Source: Megasphaera sp. MJR8396C
GTDB lineage: Bacteria; Bacillota; Negativicutes; Veillonellales; Megasphaeraceae
Direction of reading: 5' to 3'
DNA: 64,000 bases
NCBI RefSeq assembly: GCF_001546855.1
Contig: NZ_KQ958143.1
Coordinates: 30,762 to 94,761 of the forward strand
Part shown: piece after piece, positions 35,366 through 44,270 of the stretch
How positions within the stretch are numbered: position 1 is the stretch's first letter
Layout of the letters: every line of letters begins with the position of its first letter
The notes under the pieces: generated by a model
Told to the model about the DNA's origin: nothing
Seen by the model: only the letters and a program-made list of their open reading frames with translations
The model's database searches: none
Position numbers and translations under genes: made by a program

Positions 35366-36523
35366 TTATTGTATCGGTTCGTTATATACCAGTTCGCCGG
35401 CAACAACCGTCGATTTTACATGGAAATCATTGCTGTCCAAGACGACGATGTCGGCCTGTTTCCCTTCTTCGAGAGATCCGATGCGATCGTATACACCGAG
35501 GGATTTAGCTGGGTTGACCGTGGCCATGGCGATGACGTCGGGAATGGAAGCCCCCGAATTGATAAGGAAGTGGAGGACGACTTCGTTCATAGGCGCTATG
35601 CTGGCAGCCAAGGTCCCGTCAGAAAGACGCGCTTCCCCATTCTTTACAAACACCTTTTGACCGCCCAGACTCGATTCGCCGTCGCCCTGGAGGCAGGCCC
35701 GCATCGAATCGGTGACCAGGATGAGGCCGTCGCGCCCTTTCATCTGATAGGCCAGTTTCTGAGCCGCCGGATGGACGTGGAGATCATCACAAATCAGTTC
35801 ACAGCAGGCCTTTTTATGAAGGAGGGCCGCTCCGACGAGGCCCGGTTCCCGATGGCGGAAGGGCGTCATGGCATTATACAGATGGGTGACATGGCAGTTG
35901 CCCAGCGTTTCCATGCAGTCCATGGCCTGTTCAAAAGATGCCCCCGAATGGCCGAGGGATACGACGATGCCCTTCTCCTGACAAGTCTTTAAAAACTGCT
36001 TATTCTTTACCTGTTCCGGAGCCAGGGTAATGATTTTAATGATGTCGCTATACGGTTCCAACCAGGAAAAATCCGGAGCCTGTATATGACTTTCAGACTG
36101 TGATCCCTTATAGCGAGGGCTGATGAAAGGCCCTTCCAGATGAGCGCCGAGAACCTGAGCTCCACCGGAAGCATTGTCCCTTGCCTTTCCGATTCGCGTC
36201 AAGGCTTTTTCAATGGCGCTCTGTTCCATGGTCATCGTCGTCGCCACAAAGGATGTAACTCCCGTCGCAGGTAAGGCCTTCTGCATGGCCGGCAGGGCCT
36301 GTTCATTGTCATCCATGACGTCGACGCCGGCGCAGCCGTGGATGTGTTCATTAATAAAACCGGGAACGACGAAACCGCCGTTAGCATCGATAAATTCCGA
36401 GCACATACCGGCTCTGAACTGCTTACGCGGGACGATGCGCCATATATCCTTTTCATACATAAGAACATGTCCGTTGACAATTTCATTCGGCAGGACAATC
36501 AGTCCGTCGAAAATTGCTTTCAT
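35366..36523 (-). CDS. nagA: N-acetylglucosamine-6-phosphate deacetylase
   Basis: A 385-residue amidohydrolase that removes acetate from GlcNAc-6-phosphate, the first committed step of aminosugar use and of cell-wall amino-sugar recycling. The metal site NEHIHGCAGVDVMDD is near residue 57, further ligands are in LGAHLEGPFISP, SLGHSGASFEQA and VTHLYNAM, and the catalytic aspartate is in LILVTDSMRA. AGGAGGAATT precedes the ATG. No nagB is adjacent. The gene borders the DnaA-box cluster. Confidence 0.96.
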   Translation of the reverse strand: MKAIFDGLIVLPNEIVNGHVLMYEKDIWRIVPRKQFRAGMCSEFIDANGGFVVPGFINEHIHGCAGVDVMDDNEQALPAMQKALPATGVTSFVATTMTMEQSAIEKALTRIGKARDNASGGAQVLGAHLEGPFISPRYKGSQSESHIQAPDFSWLEPYSDIIKIITLAPEQVKNKQFLKTCQEKGIVVSLGHSGASFEQAMDCMETLGNCHVTHLYNAMTPFRHREPGLVGAALLHKKACCELICDDLHVHPAAQKLAYQMKGRDGLILVTDSMRACLQGDGESSLGGQKVFVKNGEARLSDGTLAASIAPMNEVVLHFLINSGASIPDVIAMATVNPAKSLGVYDRIGSLEEGKQADIVVLDSNDFHVKSTVVAGELVYNEPIQ

Positions 36524-36589
36524 AATAAATTCCTCCTAAAATCGTATTCACTGTTCCCAGTATACCACAAACGTAAAATCTGTGGAAAT

Positions 36590-36951
36590 TGTGGATATCT
36601 AAAGTGGATAACTTGTGAATATGTCCGTAAATGGCGTTTTTATGCTTTGTCCTCCTGTGGATATCTTTCCACAATCCATCCACATATTGTGAGTAAATCC
36701 TCCCAGCCACTTATCCACATTTCTACAGGAATTATACACATCCCTTTGTTCATTTGTTCTCCCATGTACAATCGCTTACCCATGCCGTTAACGAGGTGTT
36801 TCCTCTGGGGATATATATTTATCCACGCGAGTTATCCACATTTATTAACATATGTTGATTTAAGTATCCACTGAAAAAATCAGCACAACTATGCGGATTC
36901 AAAAAAAATATCCACATTTCTGTCACTGTTGTACACAGAAAATGTGGATAC
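36590..36951. other. Cluster of DnaA boxes in a gene-free region
   Basis: Between nagA and the small gene at 36976 I count eleven matches to TTATNCACA with at most two mismatches. Perfect ones are at 36711-36719, 36732-36740 (TTATACACA) and 36832-36840 on the plus strand. Near matches are at 36819, 36864, 36908 and 36929 on the plus strand and at 36590, 36603, 36656 and 36943 on the minus strand. An AT-rich stretch (36811-36870) lies in the middle. No open reading frame of note is present. It looks like a DnaA-binding locus. Confidence 0.8.
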
Positions 36952-36975
36952 ATTGTGAATGCTTTTAGAGCAGTC

Positions 36976-37263
36976 TTATTCGACAGGACGACTCCAATCG
37001 ATGTGGACACCTGTCGCCCGCCACATATAACACATGGCCAATTTCAGCGTTTCCAAACTCGACGTCGGTACGGCGCTGATCGTCTTATACTTGGAAAGGT
37101 CGGTATACTGGTGCAGCACCTTCTCCGTCGTTAGATATTCTCTGGCCCGTTCGTTGACAGCTTCATCATTTAGATGAACGCCTAATTCCTTGGTTTCCGT
37201 ATTATACTCGATATACCCATTGTTATTGTCACCGGTATGGGCGACGACTTTAAAAATTGCCAT
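36976..37263 (-). CDS. Small conserved-looking protein of unknown function
   Basis: I do not recognise this 95-residue protein. It starts MAIFKVVAHTGDNNNGY, has no signal peptide, membrane segment or cysteine motif beyond one Cys, and has a mixed charged composition with a Trp-rich C-terminus (MCYMWRATGVHIDWSRPVE). AGGAG lies 10 nt before the ATG, and the codon use resembles its neighbours, so it is probably real. It begins 15 nt after the dinB stop codon on the same strand and so is probably cotranscribed with dinB. The DnaA-box cluster starts just beyond its stop codon. Confidence 0.7.
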   Translation of the reverse strand: MAIFKVVAHTGDNNNGYIEYNTETKELGVHLNDEAVNERAREYLTTEKVLHQYTDLSKYKTISAVPTSSLETLKLAMCYMWRATGVHIDWSRPVE

Positions 37264-37278
37264 GTCTAAAACTCCTTT

Positions 37279-38454
37279 TTACGTATCCTTTTCATGGGAC
37301 ATTTCCCACAAAAAACCCTTCATAATGGCCGTACGGCCAAACCGCTGCTGCAGCTTGTCGATGGCTTCGATGACTTTTTCCTTCGTTTCCTCGTCTTCAG
37401 AAAATAAATCGCCCTGAACTTGATACGGCTGTAACTGGCTCACCGTAAGGCCTAACAGACGGATTGGCTCATGCCCTTTATCCTTATTATACAATCTTTT
37501 AGCCGAAAAATATAACTGTTCTTCCGAAGCCGTCCCCATATCACCCAATGTCAGCGATCGGGTAACGGTCTTAAAAGAAGCATAGCGAATCTTGATGGTA
37601 ATCGTCCGTCCCATGAGCCGACTCTGACGAAGCCGCCAAGCCACTTCATTCGCCAAGAGGCGAAACTGTTCATCCACTTCAGACGGCAGGGTCAAATCCC
37701 GGCTGTACGTATGCTCATTGCCGACCGACTGCGGCCGCCGCCGCACCTCCAATGGGCGCTTATCCTGACCGAGGGATAAGCGGTAAATGCGCTCTGCCTG
37801 ATTCCCTAACAGGGGTTTCAACGCTTCGGGACTGGATGCCGAAATATCGCCTATCGTATGATATCCGCCCTTCTTCAATGCTTCTTCCGTCACCTTGCCG
37901 ACGCCCCATAGCCGACTGATGGGCAGCGGTGCCAACACCGCCTGTTCCGTCCCGTAAGGAATCCAGACCAGTCCATCCGGTTTTCGCAAATCTGAAGCCA
38001 GTTTCGCTAAAAACTTATTGGGCGCAATCCCGGCTGAGGCAACGAGGCCCGTCGTCCGAAAAATCTCGTCTTTGACGGCCTTTCCGATATCGACGATATT
38101 CGGATAATGGCGTTCCATGCCGGATACATCCAAAAAGGCTTCATCCAGGGCCAAGGGCTCGATGTAGGGGGAATAATGCGACAAAATCAAGCGGATCTGA
38201 TGCGACACCCGCCGATAAGCCGCCATGCGTACCGGTAAGAAGACACCGTTCGGACAGCGCCTCCGTGCCACCTTCATGCTCATAGCCGAATGGATACCAT
38301 AGCGCCGTGCTTCATAGGAGGCCGTTGCCACGACACCGCGGTCCATCAGGCCGCCGACAATGACCGGCAGTCCCTTCAAGGCCGGATTGTCCCTTTGTTC
38401 AATAGACGCGTAAAAGGCATCCATATCGACGTGCATAATCCATCGCGTTGCCAT
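37279..38454 (-). CDS. dinB: DNA polymerase IV
   Basis: A 391-residue Y-family translesion polymerase. Catalytic acidic residues are in IMHVDMDAFYASIEQ (near residue 9) and LALDEAFLDVSG (near residue 103); the steric and fingers segment YEARRYGIHSAMS and the thumb GVGKVTEEALKKGG follow. A beta-clamp-binding motif QGDLF is near the C-terminus. GGGAGCT lies before the ATG. The downstream 95-residue gene is probably in the same transcript. I found no obvious LexA box. Confidence 0.95.
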   Translation of the reverse strand: MATRWIMHVDMDAFYASIEQRDNPALKGLPVIVGGLMDRGVVATASYEARRYGIHSAMSMKVARRRCPNGVFLPVRMAAYRRVSHQIRLILSHYSPYIEPLALDEAFLDVSGMERHYPNIVDIGKAVKDEIFRTTGLVASAGIAPNKFLAKLASDLRKPDGLVWIPYGTEQAVLAPLPISRLWGVGKVTEEALKKGGYHTIGDISASSPEALKPLLGNQAERIYRLSLGQDKRPLEVRRRPQSVGNEHTYSRDLTLPSEVDEQFRLLANEVAWRLRQSRLMGRTITIKIRYASFKTVTRSLTLGDMGTASEEQLYFSAKRLYNKDKGHEPIRLLGLTVSQLQPYQVQGDLFSEDEETKEKVIEAIDKLQQRFGRTAIMKGFLWEMSHEKDT

Positions 38455-38675
38455 AAGCTCCCTCCTTTATACTCTCTATTATGATACACCGGCGCCGTCT
38501 TGTAAATACGGGGCCCCTCATTCCCTGCCCGGCAGTCCTTTAGAACCGTCCCAGAAATAGAAGTTTCTGTAAAAACGGCGTCATTACGCCGATTATGGAG
38601 ACCGTACATCATTGGATTTTAAGTTCGTAATATGGTAAACTATAAGAATACCAAAGAGAGGTGAAATCGTATATT

Positions 38676-39629
38676 ATGGATTTATTCCAATTGACATACT
38701 TCATCGAAGTCGCTCACAAAAAGAGCTTTACCAAAGCTTCAAAATCGCTGCACATCAGCCAGCCGTCTATCAGTAAAGGGATCAAGGCTCTGGAAGAACA
38801 TTGGGGAGTTCAATTATTCGACCGCAAGGGTAAGAACGTAGAGCTTACGGAAACCGGTTCCTACCTCCTGCCGAAAATTGAAGAACTCATCAAGGGCTTT
38901 ACGCAGCTCAATGAAGAAATGGAATCGCCGCAACTGCTCAATTCCGGCAAACTGTCCGTCGGGGTCCCGCCTATGATCGGCTCTTCCGTCATCGCACCGT
39001 TCATCGCCCATTTCATCAATACGTACCCTAAAATCGAATTGGAAATGAAGGAAGTCGGCTCCCAGGACGTCGTATCGGCCATCGACGACGGACTCATTCA
39101 GGTCGGTTTCGTCGCCTTGCCGATTACGACGGAAATTCCTTATGAATTCTTCATTTTCCATGAAGAGCCTCTCGACGTCGTCCTCTGGCCGGATCATCCC
39201 CTGGCCTCTCGTCCGTCTCTGACCTTATCCGATATCAAGGATGAAACCTTCGTCTTTTATCCTAACGGCTTCTCCCTGAATCCTTACCTGCGCTCGGCCT
39301 TTCAGGAAATCATGGCTCATCCGAAGATCGTCTGCCGCTCCAGCAACTGGGACTTCCTGGCTCAAATGGTCTCGGGCAAGCTGGGGATTTCGCTCATGCC
39401 GCACACGATTTGTCAGCGCATCTCGCCGGATCTTGCCGTATCCGTCCCGCTGGTCAAGCCGCACCTGTACTGGACATTAGCCTTGATCTGGAAAAGCAAG
39501 GGCTACCTCTCCCATCCGTCACGGACCTGGGTACAGTCCTTTAAAGATTACTTTAAAGATGCCAGCGCGGATATCCAAAATGCCGCAGCCGACCAGCCGT
39601 TTCTGTCGGACACGCCAAACGAAGACTAA
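38676..39629 (+). CDS. LysR-family transcriptional regulator
   Basis: A 317-residue LysR protein. The winged helix covers about residues 1-60 (FTKASKSLHISQPSISKGIKALEEHWGVQLFDRKG), and the periplasmic-binding-like effector domain fills the rest (SVGVPPMIGSSVIAP; LGISLMPHTICQ), with an acidic, Ala-rich tail. The start at 38676 (MDLFQLTYF) is the normal LysR start and has GAGAGGTGA upstream. It is not adjacent to an obvious target: dinB is divergent and the two-component genes are convergent, so its regulon is unknown. Confidence 0.93.
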   Translation: MDLFQLTYFIEVAHKKSFTKASKSLHISQPSISKGIKALEEHWGVQLFDRKGKNVELTETGSYLLPKIEELIKGFTQLNEEMESPQLLNSGKLSVGVPPMIGSSVIAPFIAHFINTYPKIELEMKEVGSQDVVSAIDDGLIQVGFVALPITTEIPYEFFIFHEEPLDVVLWPDHPLASRPSLTLSDIKDETFVFYPNGFSLNPYLRSAFQEIMAHPKIVCRSSNWDFLAQMVSGKLGISLMPHTICQRISPDLAVSVPLVKPHLYWTLALIWKSKGYLSHPSRTWVQSFKDYFKDASADIQNAAADQPFLSDTPNED

Positions 39630-39656
39630 GACGGCTGCTATAAGCATCATGAAAGG

Positions 39657-39685
39657 AAGCATTGCCTCCGGGCAATGCTTTTTTT
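39657..39685. terminator. Terminator
   Basis: AAGCATTGCC-TCCG-GGCAATGCTT followed by a T run, at the end of the LysR gene and facing the response regulator gene. Confidence 0.92.
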
Positions 39686-39696
39686 GTGCCAAAAAT

Positions 39697-40317
39697 TTAC
39701 ATCAAATGGTGTTTCAAGGCGTAGTCGACGAGTTCTGATTTCGTCTTACAATTCAGTTTCTGCATCAACCTCGTTTTATACGTCGAGACCGTCTTTACAG
39801 AAAGATGAAGGGTGTCGCCAATAGCCGACAGGGAATGGCCATGGACCAAAGCCACGAGAACTTCCTGCTCCCGTTCCGACAAGGCCGGCGCGTCCTTCTT
39901 CTCCGCCAAGACGCCGTTAAGGAGGCTCCTGGCTTCGCGTTCACTGAGGTAGCGCTGGCCGGCAGCTACGGCATGCAGACCTTTAAACAATTCGGCATCA
40001 AGGGTATCTTTACACAAGTACCCGTCAGCACCGAGCTGCATCAACTCGGTTACGTACTCCTGCTCACTGTACATCGTAAGGACCAGGACCTTTACGTCAT
40101 AATGGCGGCGTCGGATTTCCCGCAAACAGTCGATGCCGTTCATGACCGGCATCGACAGGTCGAGGAGGACGACATCGACGTCGGTTTCGTCCAGGATATC
40201 GAGGACTTCTTGCCCGTTCGAGGCCTCAGCCACGACGAGGCAGTCGTCCTGCGAAGCTAATAATAATTTCAGGCCTGTCCGCAAAATGCGGTGGTCATCA
40301 GCCAATAGTATGTTCAT
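39697..40317 (-). CDS. NarL/UhpA-type response regulator
   Basis: A 206-residue regulator with a receiver domain (acidic pocket in ILLADDHRI, phospho-acceptor Asp in VVLLDLSMPVMNG near residue 53) and a C-terminal LuxR-type helix-turn-helix (LSEREQEVLVALVHGHSLSAIGDTLHLSVKTVSTYKTRLMQKL). The start at 40317 lies inside the kinase gene, 20 nt before its stop, with GGAG upstream. It completes a transporter, sensor lipoprotein, kinase and regulator set. By analogy with UhpABC and HptRSA it should activate the transporter gene. Confidence 0.94.
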   Translation of the reverse strand: MNILLADDHRILRTGLKLLLASQDDCLVVAEASNGQEVLDILDETDVDVVLLDLSMPVMNGIDCLREIRRRHYDVKVLVLTMYSEQEYVTELMQLGADGYLCKDTLDAELFKGLHAVAAGQRYLSEREARSLLNGVLAEKKDAPALSEREQEVLVALVHGHSLSAIGDTLHLSVKTVSTYKTRLMQKLNCKTKSELVDYALKHHLM

Positions 40318-41740
40318 GTTCCATCTCCTCACTCAGATGTAACGGCAAGGTTATCGTCAGGGTCGTTCCCTTTCCCGGTTGGCCGTCAATAGAAAAAGTT
40401 CCATTTAACACGTCGGTCCGCTCCTGCATGCTGACCAGGCCCAAATGATTGTCGAGCCGGGCCTGTTCAGCCCGGGCGGCACTGAAGCCGACGCCGTCAT
40501 CAGCAATGACCAAAGACAAGGCCGACGGCAGGATGTTCAGTTCAATCGTTACCGTATGGGCCTGGGCATGACGGGCAATGTTGGTCAGCCCTTCCTGCAC
40601 CATGCGGTAACAAAACAGGGCCACCGGGCGTGATACCCGTGAAATGTCGCCGTCATGGCAGAAAGAAACGGTAAGGTCAGGCTGAGTCTGCCGATACGTA
40701 TCGAGATATTTCTCAATGGCCACGATGAGGCCCAAATCATCGAGGAGCGGCGGATGAAGGTTGACCGCCAAATGGCGCAATCCTTCCAAAGTTTCCCGGG
40801 TCAGATCGCGGACACCGGTCACCAATTCGCGCACATCAGGCTTTTCAGTCTGATCCTGAATGAGCCGCAAATAGGCTAAAATCGATACCATGGACTGACT
40901 CGTTTCATCGTGGAGTTCCCGTGAAATACGACGGCGCTCATCTTCTCGAGCCGAAAACAGCTGGTCGATGAGCCAAACCCGGTTCTTTTCCTTTTCCCGA
41001 AGGGCCGTCAACAGTTTCGAGTTTTCCCGATCTTTGACCGCCAGTCGGTTGCTCATGACGTTAAAGGCCTTGGCCAGCTGGCCGACATCATCTTTCGTAT
41101 CGACGGAAACGCGGACACTGTAATTGCCCCGCCCGATTTGGCGAATCGCTTTCGCTAAAGCCTGAACAGGCCGCAGGAAGGATCTTGCATATCGCGTCGC
41201 CAAGGCCGAGGCCACCAGACAGATGGCCAGGATGATCAGCATCGTTTCGACAAAGCGCTTCCACATCAGCTGCATCATCGGCCGCTCAGACAGGCCGACG
41301 CGGAAATAACCGACCAATCCGCCGTCGATGGGGACCATGATTTCCCGTATATAGCCCTCGGTACTGTCAAAGGTCAGCGTCTGTCCCAATCCCTCGTTTG
41401 CCAAGTCCCGCCGTTCCGGAAGGCCTTTTGGCAGTCCTTCTGTAAAGGTACTGGCCAGAATCCTCCCGTCAGGATAGGTTACCAGGATGTATCGGACCTG
41501 GTCGTTCGTCTTTTGGGCATGGAGCAGCTGCTCGGTCATATCGAAGCGGTCGTCGACGAGGATGTCATTGCTGACGACCTGCCCGATGGACACGGCCAGT
41601 TCCTTCCCAGATGCATCGAGTTCATGGCTCATGTACTCACTCGTCGAATAGAGGAACAGCGAGGCTGTCAGTAAGCCGCAGATAAAAATAGTGCCGACAA
41701 TGAGGGCATTAAATTTTACGTATAGCGTGTAGTTTCTCAT
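40298..41740 (-). CDS. Sensor histidine kinase, HisKA_3 type
   Basis: A 480-residue inner-membrane kinase. A first transmembrane helix (about 10-30) is followed by a periplasmic domain (about 35-165), a second helix, a HAMP domain (about 190-240), and a HisKA_3 dimerisation segment with the phospho-accepting His in SRELHDETSQSMVS. The ATPase domain has AVNLHPPLLDDLG, VIADDGVGFSA and PGKGTTLTITLP. The start at 41740 (MRNYTLY) follows the lipoprotein stop by 1 nt, with AGGAACG upstream. The periplasmic domain probably receives its signal through the PhnD-like lipoprotein. Confidence 0.94.
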   Translation of the reverse strand: MRNYTLYVKFNALIVGTIFICGLLTASLFLYSTSEYMSHELDASGKELAVSIGQVVSNDILVDDRFDMTEQLLHAQKTNDQVRYILVTYPDGRILASTFTEGLPKGLPERRDLANEGLGQTLTFDSTEGYIREIMVPIDGGLVGYFRVGLSERPMMQLMWKRFVETMLIILAICLVASALATRYARSFLRPVQALAKAIRQIGRGNYSVRVSVDTKDDVGQLAKAFNVMSNRLAVKDRENSKLLTALREKEKNRVWLIDQLFSAREDERRRISRELHDETSQSMVSILAYLRLIQDQTEKPDVRELVTGVRDLTRETLEGLRHLAVNLHPPLLDDLGLIVAIEKYLDTYRQTQPDLTVSFCHDGDISRVSRPVALFCYRMVQEGLTNIARHAQAHTVTIELNILPSALSLVIADDGVGFSAARAEQARLDNHLGLVSMQERTDVLNGTFSIDGQPGKGTTLTITLPLHLSEEMEHEHTIG

Positions 41741-41741
41741 C

Positions 41742-42662
41742 TTACGTTCCTGCCAATCGTTTTTGCGCCTGATACTGCTGCTTGAACTCCTCATAGGACG
41801 CAGAATCGGGCGGGATAAAGCGGTCGATGACGATAGTTTTCATAGCTTTAGCCAAATCGTCATCTTCATGCATCGTATAGAAGATATGGCGCAGCGCTTC
41901 TTTTTCTGCCGGGTCTAAATCACTGCGGACGACGATGGGACCTGTCGGGGCTTCCGGCAAGGCTTCAATGATGCGAACTTCCTTGGCAAGTGTCGGGTTG
42001 GTGTCGGCCATGAGCTCATAGATCTGGCTGTCGATGCCGGCTGCATCGGCCAGGTGATTGGCGACAGACCACAGTGATTTGTCATGCCCGTGGGTATAGA
42101 AGAAGCGATTGAAAAAGGTTTCCGGCGTCGAGCCATCCCGGGCCAGCAAAAATTTAATGGCCAGACAGCCAGAATAACTCAAAGGGTCCGTAAAGGCAAA
42201 GACCTTCCCCCGGAGTTGGCTGAAATCATGGATATCGCTGTCGGCGGCCGTGATGATATAAGTTTGGTAATGAGACGTGCCATTGGTTTCGGCCATAGCC
42301 AGAAGCTCAATCGGCACTTGGCCCTGATAGGCAGCGTAAGCCCCGGTCGAGGAAAAGGCGACATCGGCATCGCCGTTGGCCAAGAGGGCATTCAGTTCCT
42401 CATAAGTCCGGCGCTGGATGAGGACTGCCGGCCACTGCTGTTTTTGAGAAATATAGGTGACGATTTGCTGATACACCTGCCGTGTTTCCCGCGGCGACAT
42501 GACCGACGCAAAGGCGATGCGAAGCGGTTTTACACCGGTCTGCTCTACAGCAGGCCGCGGCCCTTCTGGCTGTGTAAAGTCGATATAGCCCTGAGGATGG
42601 GCACAGGCCGCACTGAAAAGACAGGCCAAGGTCAGCAGCATCATAGAAATAACCCGTTTCAT
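41742..42662 (-). CDS. PhnD-like substrate-binding lipoprotein (sensor component)
   Basis: A 306-residue periplasmic binding protein of the phosphate/phosphonate type. The lipobox LFSAAC places the lipidated Cys at residue 20. Family segments are RIAFASVMSPRETRQVYQ, NGDADVAFSSTGAY and GKVFAFTDPLSYSGCLA. No ABC permease or ATPase is nearby. It is instead joined to a histidine kinase gene, as in Staphylococcus HptA and Salmonella PgtC, where such a protein senses an extracellular phosphorylated compound. Probably a ligand-reading partner of the kinase rather than a transporter part. Confidence 0.9.
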   Translation of the reverse strand: MKRVISMMLLTLACLFSAACAHPQGYIDFTQPEGPRPAVEQTGVKPLRIAFASVMSPRETRQVYQQIVTYISQKQQWPAVLIQRRTYEELNALLANGDADVAFSSTGAYAAYQGQVPIELLAMAETNGTSHYQTYIITAADSDIHDFSQLRGKVFAFTDPLSYSGCLAIKFLLARDGSTPETFFNRFFYTHGHDKSLWSVANHLADAAGIDSQIYELMADTNPTLAKEVRIIEALPEAPTGPIVVRSDLDPAEKEALRHIFYTMHEDDDLAKAMKTIVIDRFIPPDSASYEEFKQQYQAQKRLAGT

Positions 42663-42757
42663 AATGCCTCCCCTGCATACAATTTATATCATATATTATA
42701 CCTTGAATCGGCCCGGCTGAGTAGTTTTTTACACGCCAAGTCCCGCTTATACGCAAA

Positions 42758-42787
42758 AAAGGCGTCGTCCTTTCAGACAACGCCTTT
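42758..42787 (-). terminator. Terminator after the MFS transporter
   Basis: AAAGGCGTCGTC and GACAACGCCTTT form a stem with one mismatch, just after the transporter stop codon; it separates the transporter from the sensory operon. Confidence 0.75.
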
Positions 42788-42791
42788 GCCA

Positions 42792-44141
42792 TTAATCTTC
42801 TTTCGGTTTTGCATTCCAAACCAGGAGAGCCAGCAGTGTCGAGACGACAGCGGCACCGACCCAGAATTCCGTAGCCAGTCCGAAGTCATAGACTTTGACG
42901 CCATTGACGACAGTAATGGTCATCAGTTTCCCGGTAATGAATTCCTGCAGCGCTGCCCCGGCATAGCTGAGGAGGCCAATCATACCCATGGCAGCCCCGG
43001 TAACGCGTTTCGGCACGATATCGACAGCCATGAGACCGCCCATGTAGCAAACCAAAGCCCCCATGGTGAAGCCGTAGAAGGTCATGCACAACATATCCAT
43101 GGTAAACGACTGCGGTGCCCAGAGGAAACCGGCAATCGACAAGGAGTAGAAGATCCCGTATAAGAGGGCCGGCATATTGCGCTTATGATTGAAGAACTTA
43201 TCCGAAATAACACCGCACAAGAGAGCCCCGAAGATACCAGCTACCTGCATGTAAGCCATGACACCGGCAGCGCCCATCATATCATAGCCCTTCTGTGACG
43301 TCAGGTAAACGACGCCCCAGCTTTCAATGGCATAGCGGGCAACATAGACACAAAGTGAAGACAAGCCGAGGATCCAAACGGCAGGATTCTTGACGACAGC
43401 ATTCCACTGCATATTGCCGACCGATTTTTGTTTTTCCGCATCGATCTGTTCCTGCGTCTTTTCACCGTAATAGACGGCGCCGTTCGGCAGGCCCTGCGTT
43501 TCCGGACGGTCGCTCATGCCGAAGTAAATGAAAGCCGTCCCGATAAGGGAAATGATGCCGGCCGCAATGAAACCCATAGACCAGTTGTACATGGAAACGA
43601 TGGCAGCAATGGCAAAGTAAGCGAAAGATGAGCCGAGATTGTGACTCGTAAACCAGATGCCATATAAGGTTCCGCGCTGTTTATTGCTGAACCACTGATT
43701 CAGGGAGACAATGGACGGACCGGCACCATAAGACTGGAACCAGCCATTGAGACCCCACAAGACGGCCAAGGGAACGAAGGAATTGACCAGCCCCATGCCG
43801 ACCATAGTGAGTGAAGAAATGAACAAACCAAAGGAAAAGAATCGCTTGTTATTCATGCGGTCCGCCAGGAAACTGTTGGTAAATTTCCCAAGACCGTAGG
43901 TTACGAAGAATACCGAGCCGATGATCCCGATTTCCGTCGGCGTAACGATACCCGAGGCCAGAAGCGGCTTTTTAATGACCGAATAACTCTGGCGGATGAT
44001 GTAGTAAAAAGCGTAACCGATCGTGATGGAGGCGAAGACGCGCCAACGCATAGCGTTAAACTTTTTCTTGATAGCCTCGCCATCGGTCATAGGCACGGCG
44101 TCCGGTGCCGTTCTGAAAAAGTTCCAGATTAAATTGAGCAT
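42792..44141 (-). CDS. Organophosphate:phosphate antiporter, UhpT/GlpT/PgtP family
   Basis: A 449-residue MFS permease with twelve predicted membrane segments. The N-terminal FASITIGYAFYYIIRQSYSVI matches the YAxYYxxR pattern of GlpT and UhpT-type antiporters; SFLADRMNNKRFFSFGL and FQSYGAGPSI with NQWFSNKQRG are further family marks. Substrates are hexose phosphate, glycerol-3-phosphate or phosphoglycerate exchanged for phosphate. The ATG at 44141 has GGAAGGAG upstream. It is immediately upstream of a sensor lipoprotein, kinase and regulator on the same strand, which argues for signal-dependent induction by an external phosphate ester. Confidence 0.92.
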   Translation of the reverse strand: MLNLIWNFFRTAPDAVPMTDGEAIKKKFNAMRWRVFASITIGYAFYYIIRQSYSVIKKPLLASGIVTPTEIGIIGSVFFVTYGLGKFTNSFLADRMNNKRFFSFGLFISSLTMVGMGLVNSFVPLAVLWGLNGWFQSYGAGPSIVSLNQWFSNKQRGTLYGIWFTSHNLGSSFAYFAIAAIVSMYNWSMGFIAAGIISLIGTAFIYFGMSDRPETQGLPNGAVYYGEKTQEQIDAEKQKSVGNMQWNAVVKNPAVWILGLSSLCVYVARYAIESWGVVYLTSQKGYDMMGAAGVMAYMQVAGIFGALLCGVISDKFFNHKRNMPALLYGIFYSLSIAGFLWAPQSFTMDMLCMTFYGFTMGALVCYMGGLMAVDIVPKRVTGAAMGMIGLLSYAGAALQEFITGKLMTITVVNGVKVYDFGLATEFWVGAAVVSTLLALLVWNAKPKED

Positions 44142-44201
44142 AAAAAAAACTCCTTCCGTTGCATGAATCCGAATAATGATAAATCCGTATGGTACGGCTT
44201 T

Positions 44202-44253
44202 ATTATAATAAACAGATTCTAACAACGGTAGCAGAAAAATTCTGATTTTTCTG
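44202..44253 (-). promoter_or_regulatory. Transporter promoter with adjoining inverted repeat
   Basis: TATAAT on the minus strand (44202-44207) has no recognisable -35. CAGAAAAAT-TCTG-ATTTTTCTG (44232-44253), a perfect 9-bp inverted repeat, abuts where the -35 should be. This fits a promoter that needs a response regulator bound at the repeat. Confidence 0.5.
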
Positions 44254-44270
44254 TAGGAGTTTTTCTGACA

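Noticed and set aside
36590..36951. Calling the DnaA-box cluster the chromosomal origin outright
   Set aside because: No dnaA, dnaN or other origin-linked gene is nearby, and gene strand bias does not change across it. It is reported as a DnaA-binding locus instead.
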